Shown: in pieces, positions 1 to 5,412 of the stretch | How positions within the stretch are numbered: position 1 is the first letter of the stretch | How the letters are laid out: every line of letters starts with the position of its first letter | Source: Planctomycetota bacterium | GTDB lineage: Bacteria; Planctomycetota; Planctomycetia; Pirellulales; S012-138 | Length of the DNA stretch: 7,284 nt | Direction: 5' to 3' | Assembly (NCBI GenBank): GCA_026982835.1 | Contig: JALSGI010000961.1 | Coordinates: 1-7,284, forward strand | Translations under genes and position numbers: made by a program | Notes under the pieces: model-generated | Databases searched by the model: none | Told to the model about the DNA's origin: nothing | Seen by the model: the letters and a program-made list of their open reading frames with translations, nothing else

Positions 1-45
1 ACCGCCATTGGGCAGGAAGGTCCCGGTCATCACTTACAAGCAATT

Positions 46-54
46 ATCATACCA
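46..54 (-). promoter_or_regulatory. Possible extended -10 promoter element reading off the left edge
   Basis: On the minus strand TATGAT lies at 51-46 (5 of 6 matches to TATAAT), preceded by TGG, giving the TGn extended -10 form at 54-46. It sits in a short AT-rich island within GC-rich sequence. No -35 box is visible at 16-18 bp spacing. A minus-strand ATG at 30-28 opens a frame (MTGTFLPNGG) that runs off the window and could be the start of the gene it serves, but that ATG has no good ribosome-binding site and is not called as a gene. Promoter rules for planctomycetes are poorly defined, so this is a weak call. Confidence 0.3.
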
Positions 55-96
55 CACGGGAGAGCCAGCGGCGGCCAGGCCCGGGGGGCCACGGCA

Positions 97-111
97 GAAA
101 ACGAAAAAACC
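97..111 (-). repeat. 15-nt T-rich motif, copy 1
   Basis: On the minus strand this reads GGTTTTTTCGTTTTC. The same 15 nt occur on the same strand at 767-781. This copy lies 112 bp downstream of the stop of the 223-675 gene and about 45 bp upstream of the possible promoter at 46-54. Flanking sequence differs between copies, so only the core is shared. No strong GC hairpin sits directly before the T run, so it does not look like a standard terminator. Its role is unknown; an upstream AT-rich promoter element is one possibility. Confidence 0.5.
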
Positions 112-222
112 CGACCACAGGCGCAGGTGGCCCAAGTGCTGCAAAAGTGCCCGCTCTGGGCCCTGCCCGTGTTTGCCAAAAGCAGCTTGTCGGTCCCCCA
201 CGGCCGCGCGCACCGGCAGCTC

Positions 223-675
223 TCACCGCCAATGCGGCAAGGGGGAGCGGGGCGAAAGCTCTGCTTGCGGCTCGGAAAACGCACTCCGCCGGGTCGAGAA
301 CGCGGCCCCCCAGAGGTGGTGGAAAAGCAACGGCTGGGGGGAAGGAACCCACCCAGGCCCAGAAGGTGCCAGCGTCCCGTGGCAGCACCGCCCGGGGGGA
401 TGTCGGCGGTCCCAGGGAGCTCGCATGTGGTAAGGATCGGGGTGGGCAAGCCCTTTCAGCCAGCGAAACGGCCGGTGGAAGGTCCACCACGGGGGCCGCA
501 GCGGCGGCACTTCCTGGCTCCAGCGCACCGGCTTGGCTTCCCCGTAGCGACTGTCGTACTTGTCCACGTTCAGGGCATAGGACTGGCTGCCCGCGTACCA
601 TTGGGCCTGCGCCTGCTGCCCCAGCAACAGCCAGAAACATCCGCAGCAACTGGCCAGGAACACGAACCGGTGCAT
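223..675 (-). CDS. Small secreted protein of unknown function
   Basis: The gene encodes 150 aa. The start is ATG at 675, chosen because AAAGGA lies about 8 nt upstream and a signal peptide begins there. The signal peptide has a hydrophobic stretch at about residues 4-18 and a probable cleavage site after AQA at about residues 22-24. The mature part is rich in W, Y, P and H, with PVRWSQEVPPLRPPWW in the middle and HPDPYHMRAPW at about residues 75-88. The protein is predicted to be exported. I do not recognise a family, although this style of short Tyr/Trp/Pro-rich secreted protein is common in planctomycetes. The last 50 or so residues are low in complexity and could reflect a frame change or a gene that truly ends earlier. 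The gap to the upstream 850-1575 gene on the same strand is 174 bp, so it may have its own promoter. Confidence 0.6.
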   Translation of the reverse strand: MHRFVFLASCCGCFWLLLGQQAQAQWYAGSQSYALNVDKYDSRYGEAKPVRWSQEVPPLRPPWWTFHRPFRWLKGLAHPDPYHMRAPWDRRHPPGRCCHGTLAPSGPGWVPSPQPLLFHHLWGAAFSTRRSAFSEPQAELSPRSPLPHWR

Positions 676-766
676 GAAGTCGATCCTTTGTCGGGGGCCT
701 AAGCCGAGACGAGCCAAAGCCGCTCCGGACCGCCTCCCCGGAGAACCATCGGCCGGCACAACCCCG

Positions 767-781
767 GAAAACGAAAAAACC
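767..781 (-). repeat. 15-nt T-rich motif, copy 2
   Basis: This is the second copy of GGTTTTTTCGTTTTC on the minus strand, identical over 15 nt to 97-111. It lies 68 bp downstream of the stop of the 850-1575 gene and 91 bp upstream of the ATG at 675. Both copies therefore occupy the gap after one minus-strand gene and before the next. No stable hairpin abuts it. The function is unknown; it may be an upstream promoter element or a shared transcript-end signal. Confidence 0.5.
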
Positions 782-849
782 TGCCAGCCGTCAAAGTTTG
801 CCCCCCTCGGCGAATCCGCACGCCGCAGCCGCACCGGCCGGAAGCCCCC

Positions 850-1575
850 TCACAGCCGCAACTCCGGGGGAGAGAGCTTGGCCGGGGCAAACCACTTCGG
901 CTGCCGGGGGGGTTCCAGCACCAGCTCCACCTGGAACCGCTCCTGCGGCCGCCGGGCGTCGATCACCGCCGCCGGCCGCACCCGCACCCAGCTCACCACC
1001 CGACCGTTCCACGTGCGGCGATACTCCTGCACGGCGGCCGAGCCGGCCGAAACCCGGCGCAAGCGGTACGTGTGCTGAAGCAGGGCCAGCAGGCGGTCCG
1101 GGTTGCCCGTGGTCCCCCGAAAGCGAATCCGCCGCAGGCGCCGCTGGGCGTCGAAGTAATAGGTAAGCGAGCCGGTCAGGTCGTCCGCCCTCGTGCCGGT
1201 CACTAACGCCACCCGATAGCCGCCGTAGCGTAGCTGGTCGGTCACGGTGGAAATTCGGCTCCAGTGCTGCATCACCCAGTCGGGGGTGATGGTGGGCCGG
1301 AAGACCTCCTCCAGGAGGACGCTTCCCCCCGCCGGAGCTTTGCCGCTTGCGGCTTGTTTTTCGGGCGGCTTGGTGGCTGGGGTGGTGTTTTGGGAGCCTG
1401 CAGCCGTCGAACCGGCGGCCCGGACCCCGGCGTCGGCTTGTTTGCCGGAGGGAGCTTGGGTCGGGGAGGACGTGCTTTGCGGTTCCCCCGGCGACTGCGG
1501 CCCGGAGGAAAGCAACACGGGCAACCCCACCGCACCGGCGGCGGCCAAAGCCAGGACCAGGTGACGCGACAACAT
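850..1575 (-). CDS. DUF6690-like conserved planctomycete protein, membrane-anchored or secreted
   Basis: The gene encodes 241 aa. The start is ATG at 1575, with AAAGG 7 nt upstream. The frame is open further 5', but that stretch is Arg-rich and has no signal sequence. Residues 1-4 (MLSR) are followed by a hydrophobic segment at about 5-22, which is either an uncleaved anchor or a signal peptide. Residues 24-85 form a Ser/Thr/Pro/Gln/Ala-rich linker. A compact domain covers about 88-222, with VFRPTITPDWV (91-101), YRVALVTGTRADDLTGSLTY (120-139) and RIRFRGTTGNPDRL (149-162), ending in a beta-rich stretch with FQVELVLEP (214-222). From memory this C-terminal block matches the planctomycete DUF6690 family; that assignment was not searched. 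The function is unknown. It is probably periplasmic and tethered by the N-terminal helix. It diverges from the BON gene across a 326-bp gap. Confidence 0.85.
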   Translation of the reverse strand: MLSRHLVLALAAAGAVGLPVLLSSGPQSPGEPQSTSSPTQAPSGKQADAGVRAAGSTAAGSQNTTPATKPPEKQAASGKAPAGGSVLLEEVFRPTITPDWVMQHWSRISTVTDQLRYGGYRVALVTGTRADDLTGSLTYYFDAQRRLRRIRFRGTTGNPDRLLALLQHTYRLRRVSAGSAAVQEYRRTWNGRVVSWVRVRPAAVIDARRPQERFQVELVLEPPRQPKWFAPAKLSPPELRL

Positions 1576-1901
1576 GGCAAAGCCTTTACCCAATGGCAGG
1601 CAAACCCCGCGCAAAGAGAAAGCCGCAGGGCTCTTGTCCCTGGTATCGACGCCGCCGCGGTGCCGTCTTCCCCGGGCCGTTGGTCCGGCGTGCAACCCTT
1701 GCATTCGGGGAAATGCCTACGGGCGGTGTCACGCTCCCAGGGCGCAGAATTGCTGCTTGCGGCAAAGTTCCCGAACCAAAGCAGAAACTTCCGCCCCGGC
1801 GAGGCGGCAACAGTGGAAAACCGTGCCGGTTCGACCGATGTTTGGGCAGAGCCCAAGTTTGCCGGTCGGAAAACCTCATCAGGCCAGGAAGCGATCCAAC
1901 G
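1576..1901. other. Divergent intergenic region, 326 bp
   Basis: This separates the minus-strand gene starting at 1575 from the plus-strand BON gene starting at 1902, so it should hold both promoters. No convincing -35/-10 pair was found on either strand. A small hairpin is visible at 1842-1856 (TTGGGC, loop AGA, GCCCAA), about 46 bp before the BON start, and may lie in its 5' leader. It has no T run on either side, so it is not a terminator. A weaker 5-bp stem, CAGGG/CCCTG, occurs near 1626-1642. Nothing else can be supported. Confidence 0.4.
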
Positions 1902-2186
1902 ATGTCCATCGCGTTCGCCCCACGCCATCGGTCCAAATCCCATCGCCCGGGTTCTCCTTCCAGCCGCCCTCGCCCCAGCGAGGCGGAAAAGATCTTCCAA
2001 GCGCTGCGGCAAAGCCCTTACTGGGCGCACTGGCAACTCCGCGTGGTGGAACACCAGGGAGAGATCGTGCTGCAGGGCCGGGTAGGCAGCTTCTTCCACA
2101 AACAAATGGCCCAGGAACTGGCTCGCCGCTGCTCCCCCCAGGCCAAAATCGACAACCGGATCGAAGTCTGTTACCGGGGCTTTTGA
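1902..2186 (+). CDS. Small BON-domain protein
   Basis: The gene encodes 94 aa on the plus strand, opposite to its neighbours. The start is ATG at 1902, with AGGA about 12 nt upstream, which is a loose spacing. Residues 1-26 form a basic, Ser/Pro/Arg-rich tail with no signal peptide. Residues 27-90 resemble one BON domain: a helix (SEAEKIFQALRQ), a beta strand (LRVVEHQGEIVLQGRVGS) with the usual hydrophobic-Gly pattern at about 54-62, then FHKQMAQELARRCSP as the second helix and a closing strand IDNRIEV. BON domains usually bind membranes or surfaces in osmotic-shock proteins, secretins and channels. The lack of an export signal suggests a cytoplasmic role, and its partner is unknown. Its stop lies inside the 3' end of the convergent STAS gene, so the two transcripts are complementary over at least 16 bp. 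Confidence 0.75.
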   Translation: MSIAFAPRHRSKSHRPGSPSSRPRPSEAEKIFQALRQSPYWAHWQLRVVEHQGEIVLQGRVGSFFHKQMAQELARRCSPQAKIDNRIEVCYRGF

Positions 2187-2545
2187 GGACAGGCCCAAAC
2201 CGCCTCCCGGCACGAGTCGAAGTACGGCAACACCTGGTCCAACCGGCTCAAGCGGAGCACCTGCTGATCCTGCTCCGAAAGGCCGCACAGGCGCAGCACG
2301 CCGTCCCGCTGGGCAATGCGGCGGCGGAGGCGAATCAACTCCCCCAACAGCCAACTGCACACCGCAGGCAGCCCGCTCAAATCCAAGATCACCCGATAGA
2401 TGAAGTGCCCGTCGATCACTTGCCAGAGCCGTTCGGTCAACTCAGCCGGTTGCAGGCTTTCCGGGGGCTGCTTCAAGTGGATGATGAGCCAGTTGGGTCC
2501 CCGTTCCACGCTCCAATACCATCCATCCACGACGACGGTGGCCAT
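2171..2545 (-). CDS. STAS-domain protein, anti-sigma factor antagonist-like
   Basis: The gene encodes 124 aa, the usual size for a single STAS domain. The start is ATG at 2545, with GAGGTG 5 nt upstream. The core YRVILDLSGLPAVCSWLLGE (residues 50-69) aligns with the SpoIIAA-type segment DLSG-x4-DS-xGLG. The Ser that is phosphorylated in that family is retained as S64, but the preceding Asp is Cys (C63) and the Gly-Leu after it is Leu-Leu. In the family, such proteins bind anti-sigma or switch kinases and are controlled by Ser phosphorylation in partner-switching pathways. No kinase, phosphatase or sigma factor lies in this window. The N-terminus (VDGWYWSVERGPNWLIIHL) forms the expected first strands. 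The last 16 bp overlap the convergent BON gene. Confidence 0.78.
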   Translation of the reverse strand: MATVVVDGWYWSVERGPNWLIIHLKQPPESLQPAELTERLWQVIDGHFIYRVILDLSGLPAVCSWLLGELIRLRRRIAQRDGVLRLCGLSEQDQQVLRLSRLDQVLPYFDSCREAVWACPQKPR

Positions 2546-2868
2546 GGGTCACCTCGACACACGAGTCCGTTCTCGAAGAATTGAAGTAGATAAACCGATC
2601 GTAACGGTTGATCCGGCAGAAGCAAGCGCCCAGGTGATAAGGAAACAGAAGGCGGCGCAAAGAGTCAAAGCAGCTTGCCCAAAGCCCCTAGATTCCACCA
2701 CCTGGGGGGCACCCAGGCCGGAGTGCCTTCTTTAGATTTCTCGGGCGTTGGGTTCCGGGAACACCGCGCAAACCGGAGTGGGCCACGTTGTGTCGTTCGT
2801 GCCGCTTGCTGGTGGCGGGCTGGGATTTTGATCTCGGCAAGTTTCGAGCTTCTTGGGCTGGCGGGAGA
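2546..2868. other. Intergenic region, 323 bp, no gene seen
   Basis: This lies between the stop of the thioredoxin-protease gene (2869) and the start of the STAS gene (2545), both on the minus strand, and should hold the STAS promoter. No -35/-10 pair with proper spacing was found. There is a small hairpin at 2701-2717 (CCTGGG, 5-nt loop, CCCAGG). It has no following T run, so its use as a terminator for the protease gene is unsupported. Short frames through here lack ribosome-binding sites and family resemblance. Confidence 0.4.
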
Positions 2869-4473
2869 TCATCGCCGGGATCGCTTGGGCGGCCGCCAAG
2901 GCAGCGCTGCCCGAGCCGGAGGCTCTTTCGGCTGCAAACCTTGCCCAACAGCACCAAATCCCGATGGAGCGTCCCCTTGGGGCGAAGCCTGAGCCGGCAG
3001 AGAAGAGGACGACCTGCGTTGCGGCACCCGCTGGAAAGTCCAGTTGACCTGCGGCGCAGGCTCCTCGGGCACCCAACGGGCCAGCTGTTCCCCGCTGCGG
3101 CGATCCAGACGGAACACCTGCCCGGTGCCCGAGCCATCCACCGGCACCACGTACACCGCCCGGGAGTTCTCCAGCAGGTGCCGCAGTTGTCCCAGGGAAA
3201 GCTGGGGTACCCGATGCTCCGAGTCCCGCTGACCCACCAGCGCGGCAATCTCTCCTCCCAAGCGGCTGCGCACCCCACTTGGCTGCCAGGGCGGCTCGTC
3301 GGTGGGGGCCGAGGGGCGTGGCGGAGTTTGCTTCGGGACGGGCGGCGAGCGGGTAGCTCCCTGGGCCAGCATCACCTGCAGCGTGTTCTGCGGGCGGCGA
3401 AAAACAAAGGAGAGCCGGTGCCGGTCCAGCTCCTGGTAAATGGACCCCAGCGCCGCGTAAAGCCCCTGGTTGTCCGATGGGATGGCCGCGTTGCACACCC
3501 CCACCAGGTAGCCTTCGCGGCTGAACAGCCCCCCGCCGCTGCGACCGATGACCGGCTGCCCGGCCGCTTGCAGGTTCGGCGGCCCGGCAAACCGATCCAG
3601 CGACGTCACCCGGCTCCGCCACAGCGTAGGCGGCCGCCCTTGATCGCAGCCGATGGTCACTACCGGGTCCCCCACCCGCACGCGGTAGCCCGGCGGGGCC
3701 ACCGGAGCAGCCACCACCGAAACGCCCGGGCGCACCACCAGCAACCCCAGGTCCCGCTTCAGGTCGTAGCCGATCAACTGAGCCGGCAGGCCTTGCGGAG
3801 CCCCCGGGCCGAACAGATCGACCACCACCGGCCCCTTGCCCCGCGAATCCCGAAACAAGTGCCCGCAGGTCAGCACCAGCGCCTTGCCGTTTCGGGCGTC
3901 GATGATCGTCCCGGAACCGAACGAGTAGCCGGAAGGATCATTCACCTTGATCCGCACGCTGGCGGCCAGAAGCAAGGATTCCAGTTGCGCTTGTTGCCGA
4001 GCCGAACCGGTGCCGGGATTCCACCTGGCAAGAGATGAGCCTTGCTGGGCGGGAAAGCTCTGCGGGGGGGCTGTTGCTTGCCCAGTAGCCCTCTTGCGGA
4101 ACGGATCGGCCGGGGGGGAGTTGCCGGGGCTTGGGTTGTTTCTTTGCCGCAGATCACGTCGCAGCAGCGAGCGAGCCTTGGCCAGCATCTGCAACAGCCG
4201 CCCCCGGCTGGTGGCCCCCACTTGCCGGTCCACCACACGCCCCCGCACCAGCATCACAAAGCAGGGAATCTGCCGCACGCCGTACCGCCGGGCCAGCTCC
4301 GGCTCGCGGTCGATGTTCACCTTCCGCACCGGATAGCCCTCTTGGGCCAGGCGGTGCACTACAGGATTCATCGCCCGGCAAGGGCCGCACCAATCGGCGT
4401 AGAAGTCCAGCAACACGGCCTCCGCATCCACCGGAGCCGCGGCCAGCGCCGCTGCACACACCACCCAGTGCAT
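2869..4473 (-). CDS. Thioredoxin-domain / trypsin-like serine protease fusion
   Basis: The gene encodes 534 aa. The start is ATG at 4473, fixed by AAGGAGG about 6 nt upstream. Residues 3-14 form a short hydrophobic stretch without a basic n-region, so export is likely but not clear. Residues 18-105 form a thioredoxin fold with LLDFYADWCGPC (redox Cys at 29 and 32), KVNIDREPELARRYGV and cis-Pro at 70 in QIPCF. A Pro/Gln/Ser-rich linker spans about 110-160. Residues 165-350 form a trypsin-like (S1-type) protease. It has GSGTIID (186-192), LTCGH with catalytic His205, RDLGLLVV with Asp241, and IGRSGGGLF with nucleophile Ser312. A Pro-rich tail follows, then a C-terminal segment at about 400-534 with LGQLRHLLENSRAVYVVPVD. 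No PDZ domain is recognised. A plausible role is redox-linked proteolysis in the cell envelope. All expected catalytic residues are present, so the protein should be active. Confidence 0.9.
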   Translation of the reverse strand: MHWVVCAAALAAAPVDAEAVLLDFYADWCGPCRAMNPVVHRLAQEGYPVRKVNIDREPELARRYGVRQIPCFVMLVRGRVVDRQVGATSRGRLLQMLAKARSLLRRDLRQRNNPSPGNSPPADPFRKRATGQATAPPQSFPAQQGSSLARWNPGTGSARQQAQLESLLLAASVRIKVNDPSGYSFGSGTIIDARNGKALVLTCGHLFRDSRGKGPVVVDLFGPGAPQGLPAQLIGYDLKRDLGLLVVRPGVSVVAAPVAPPGYRVRVGDPVVTIGCDQGRPPTLWRSRVTSLDRFAGPPNLQAAGQPVIGRSGGGLFSREGYLVGVCNAAIPSDNQGLYAALGSIYQELDRHRLSFVFRRPQNTLQVMLAQGATRSPPVPKQTPPRPSAPTDEPPWQPSGVRSRLGGEIAALVGQRDSEHRVPQLSLGQLRHLLENSRAVYVVPVDGSGTGQVFRLDRRSGEQLARWVPEEPAPQVNWTFQRVPQRRSSSSLPAQASPQGDAPSGFGAVGQGLQPKEPPARAALPWRPPKRSRR

Positions 4474-4477
4474 GGCA

Positions 4478-4495
4478 CCCTCCTTGGTACCAAGG
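4478..4495 (-). promoter_or_regulatory. Ribosome-binding site partly inside a 14-bp palindrome
   Basis: On the minus strand the perfect palindrome CCTTGGTACCAAGG (4495-4482) runs directly into AGGGTGCC and the ATG at 4473. Its second half supplies the AAGG of the Shine-Dalgarno AAGGAGG. As RNA it could form a 5-bp stem with a GTAC loop that hides part of the ribosome-binding site. As DNA it could be a dimeric repressor operator. It decides the start of the thioredoxin-protease gene. Whether it regulates anything is unknown. Confidence 0.5.
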
Positions 4496-4550
4496 ACAAC
4501 AGAGGACGTCCCTACCGGCGATCCGTGCCGAGGAAGCAGCAGGTCGGACA

Positions 4551-4580
4551 ACTGTAGCGGCAATCGGGCTTGGAGGACAA
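4551..4580 (-). promoter_or_regulatory. Weak candidate promoter for the thioredoxin-protease gene
   Basis: On the minus strand TTGTCC (4580-4575; 4 of 6 matches to TTGACA) and TACAGT (4556-4551; 4 of 6 matches to TATAAT) are 18 bp apart. They lie 78 bp upstream of the ATG at 4473. The match is modest and could occur by chance. Confidence 0.28.
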
Positions 4581-4653
4581 TCGCAACCGAGCCGTTTCGC
4601 CGGAATCTGCTGCTTGCGCCGCGCGCAGTGCTACCACGGCTGAAGACCAGCCA

Positions 4654-4667
4654 CGAGCTTCAGCTCG
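4654..4667. repeat. Short palindromic hairpin in intergenic DNA
   Basis: CGAGCTTCAGCTCG forms a 5-bp stem (CGAGC/GCTCG) with a TTCA loop, in a CCAC...GGGG setting directly before a G-rich tandem repeat. It has the look of dispersed planctomycete intergenic palindromes, but only one copy is seen here. It has no T run and is not a terminator. Confidence 0.4.
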
Positions 4668-4678
4668 GGGAGGCGTGA

Positions 4679-4710
4679 GGGCTTGGGGGCGTGGGGGCTT
4701 GGGGGTGTGG
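4679..4710 (+). repeat. G-rich 16-nt tandem repeat with G-quadruplex potential
   Basis: Two 16-nt units (4679-4694 and 4695-4710) of the form GGGCTTGGGGGYGTGG differ at one position. With the flanking runs at 4667-4670 and 4713-4715 there are seven G tracts of three or more on the plus strand within about 50 bp, separated by short loops. This fits the usual G-quadruplex pattern. The repeat lies in the promoter-side gap upstream of the thioredoxin-protease gene, on its template strand. A role is not shown. Confidence 0.6.
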
Positions 4711-4757
4711 GAGGGTGGTCTGTTTGCGCTTCTCCGTGCCCATGAGCTTTTCCTCGG

Positions 4758-4877
4758 CTTGCGCCGTGCGCCCTGCGGCTTGCGCTTCGTAGGGAAGCGC
4801 TGGTTCCCAGGATGAACGCTTCCAGGTCAGCAGGCGCTTGCCCTTGCTCGCGCAAGGCGCACGGCGCAGGGCGCACG
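4758..4877. repeat. Inverted arrays of 7-nt repeats
   Basis: The left array (4758-4785) has four heptads: CTTGCGC, CGTGCGC, CCTGCGG and CTTGCGC. The right array (4850-4877) has four in the opposite orientation: GCGCAAG, GCGCACG, GCGCAGG and GCGCACG. The arms contain perfect 13-bp inverted matches in two registers, for example 4765-4777 with 4865-4877, and 4760-4772 with 4856-4868. Inside the loop is another 7-bp stem, GGAAGCG (4793-4799) with CGCTTCC (4817-4823). The whole 120 bp can fold into a large hairpin or cruciform, and abuts the terminator at 4881. It is not recognised as a known element. Confidence 0.6.
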
Positions 4878-4880
4878 CCG

Positions 4881-4918
4881 AAAAAAACGCCTGCACACTC
4901 CGGGAGAGCGTGCAGGCG
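4881..4918 (-). terminator. Intrinsic (Rho-independent) terminator
   Basis: On the minus strand a 9-bp perfect stem, CGCCTGCAC (4918-4910) with GTGCAGGCG (4896-4888), closes a 13-nt loop that itself contains CTC/GAG pairing. It is followed directly by seven T residues (4887-4881). This is a canonical terminator for minus-strand transcription and would end the MuF/100-aa transcript about 190 bp after its last stop codon at 5110. It would also insulate the thioredoxin-protease gene from that transcript. No T run follows the stem on the plus strand. Confidence 0.85.
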
Positions 4919-4942
4919 CGGTGGTTCCGCTACCTGGGGGGT

Positions 4943-5055
4943 GGGTCTTGGGACTTGAGTCTTGGGCGGGCAGGGATGAGGCTTGTTCTTGGTTAGACGC
5001 CTCCGCTAAAGCCCCGCGTTTTCTCGCACTCCCCAAGACTCAGGACCCACGACCC
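4943..5055. repeat. 24-bp imperfect inverted repeat
   Basis: Arms at 4943-4966 and 5032-5055 are complementary at 21 of 24 positions, separated by 65 bp. The left arm itself repeats TCTTGGG twice. The pair lies in the 3' untranslated part of the MuF operon, between the stop at 5110 and the terminator at 4918-4881. It could form a long stem in that transcript or be the remnant of two inverted copies of a dispersed repeat. Confidence 0.6.
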
Positions 5056-5109
5056 AAGTCTATCGTCTCGGAATCCCTGTCCTGGTGTCAAAGGGAAAAA
5101 TGGTTGCGA

Positions 5110-5412
5110 TTACGGTATCACCTCCACATCGGGCGGTTCGGCATCGCGTTTGGCAGGCTTGGGCTCCCAGGCGTAAAGCACCTTCCCGCCAAGCAGCTTG
5201 ACAATGGCCTCCCCATAAGTGCGCCACTTCACCAAATATCCGGGGGTGACCTCGTGAGGCAGCTCGCGATTGATGTCCGAAAGCCGAAGCAGCGTGCGAA
5301 ACGCTTCTCCGCTGTCCATCTCCCCTTCCAGCTCCCAGTGCGGTATTTTGTCGGCACGGTAACGGTACCGACGGCCGCCGATCTCCAAACGCAACACCAC
5401 ACTCCGAATCAT
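5110..5412 (-). CDS. Unrecognised 100-aa protein, translationally coupled to the MuF-zincin gene; candidate immunity protein
   Basis: The gene encodes 100 aa. The start is ATG at 5412, whose last bases overlap the TGA of the upstream gene (ATGA, 4-bp overlap), implying translational coupling. The family is not recognised. It begins with a likely beta hairpin (VVLRLEIGGRRYRYRA, residues 5-20). A mixed, fairly acidic-basic middle follows (WELEGEMDSGEAFRTLLRLSD), then a helix-like segment (residues 64-76). The Pro/Glu/Asp-rich C-terminus ends in VEVIP. There is no signal peptide or membrane segment, so it should be cytoplasmic. In MuF polymorphic toxin loci a small gene directly after the toxin commonly encodes immunity, and that positional argument is the only evidence for the role. 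A structural or accessory phage protein is the main alternative. Confidence 0.75.
   Translation of the reverse strand: MIRSVVLRLEIGGRRYRYRADKIPHWELEGEMDSGEAFRTLLRLSDINRELPHEVTPGYLVKWRTYGEAIVKLLGGKVLYAWEPKPAKRDAEPPDVEVIP

Noticed and set aside
93..160. T run at 109-104 (minus strand) considered as an intrinsic terminator for the 223-675 gene
   Set aside because: The only nearby stem, GGCCCA/TGGGCC, ends more than 15 nt before the T run, which is not a terminator geometry.
127..702. Plus-strand 191-codon open frame
   Set aside because: Arg/Pro/Gly-rich translation with no family resemblance. It is antisense to the secreted-protein gene, which has its own ribosome-binding site and signal peptide.
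1724..1741. Possible third REP-like copy (GTCACGCTCCCAGGG)
   Set aside because: It shares only GCTCCC and a TGAC-like core on one strand. The stem does not pair and the GCTCGC tail is missing.
1272..2360. Minus-strand 362-codon open frame
   Set aside because: It overlaps the DUF6690-like, BON and STAS genes in another frame. Its composition is typical of a GC-rich shadow frame and it has no recognisable domain.
2732..3622. Minus-strand 296-codon open frame
   Set aside because: An out-of-frame shadow of the thioredoxin-protease gene, which has a complete catalytic triad in the other frame.
4679..4877. Tandem and heptad repeats considered as a CRISPR array
   Set aside because: Units are 7 or 16 nt with no spacers, and no cas gene is present.
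4631..5036. Several short minus-strand frames in the 4474-5109 gap
   Set aside because: They run through the terminator hairpin and repeats, lack ribosome-binding sites and have repeat-derived composition.
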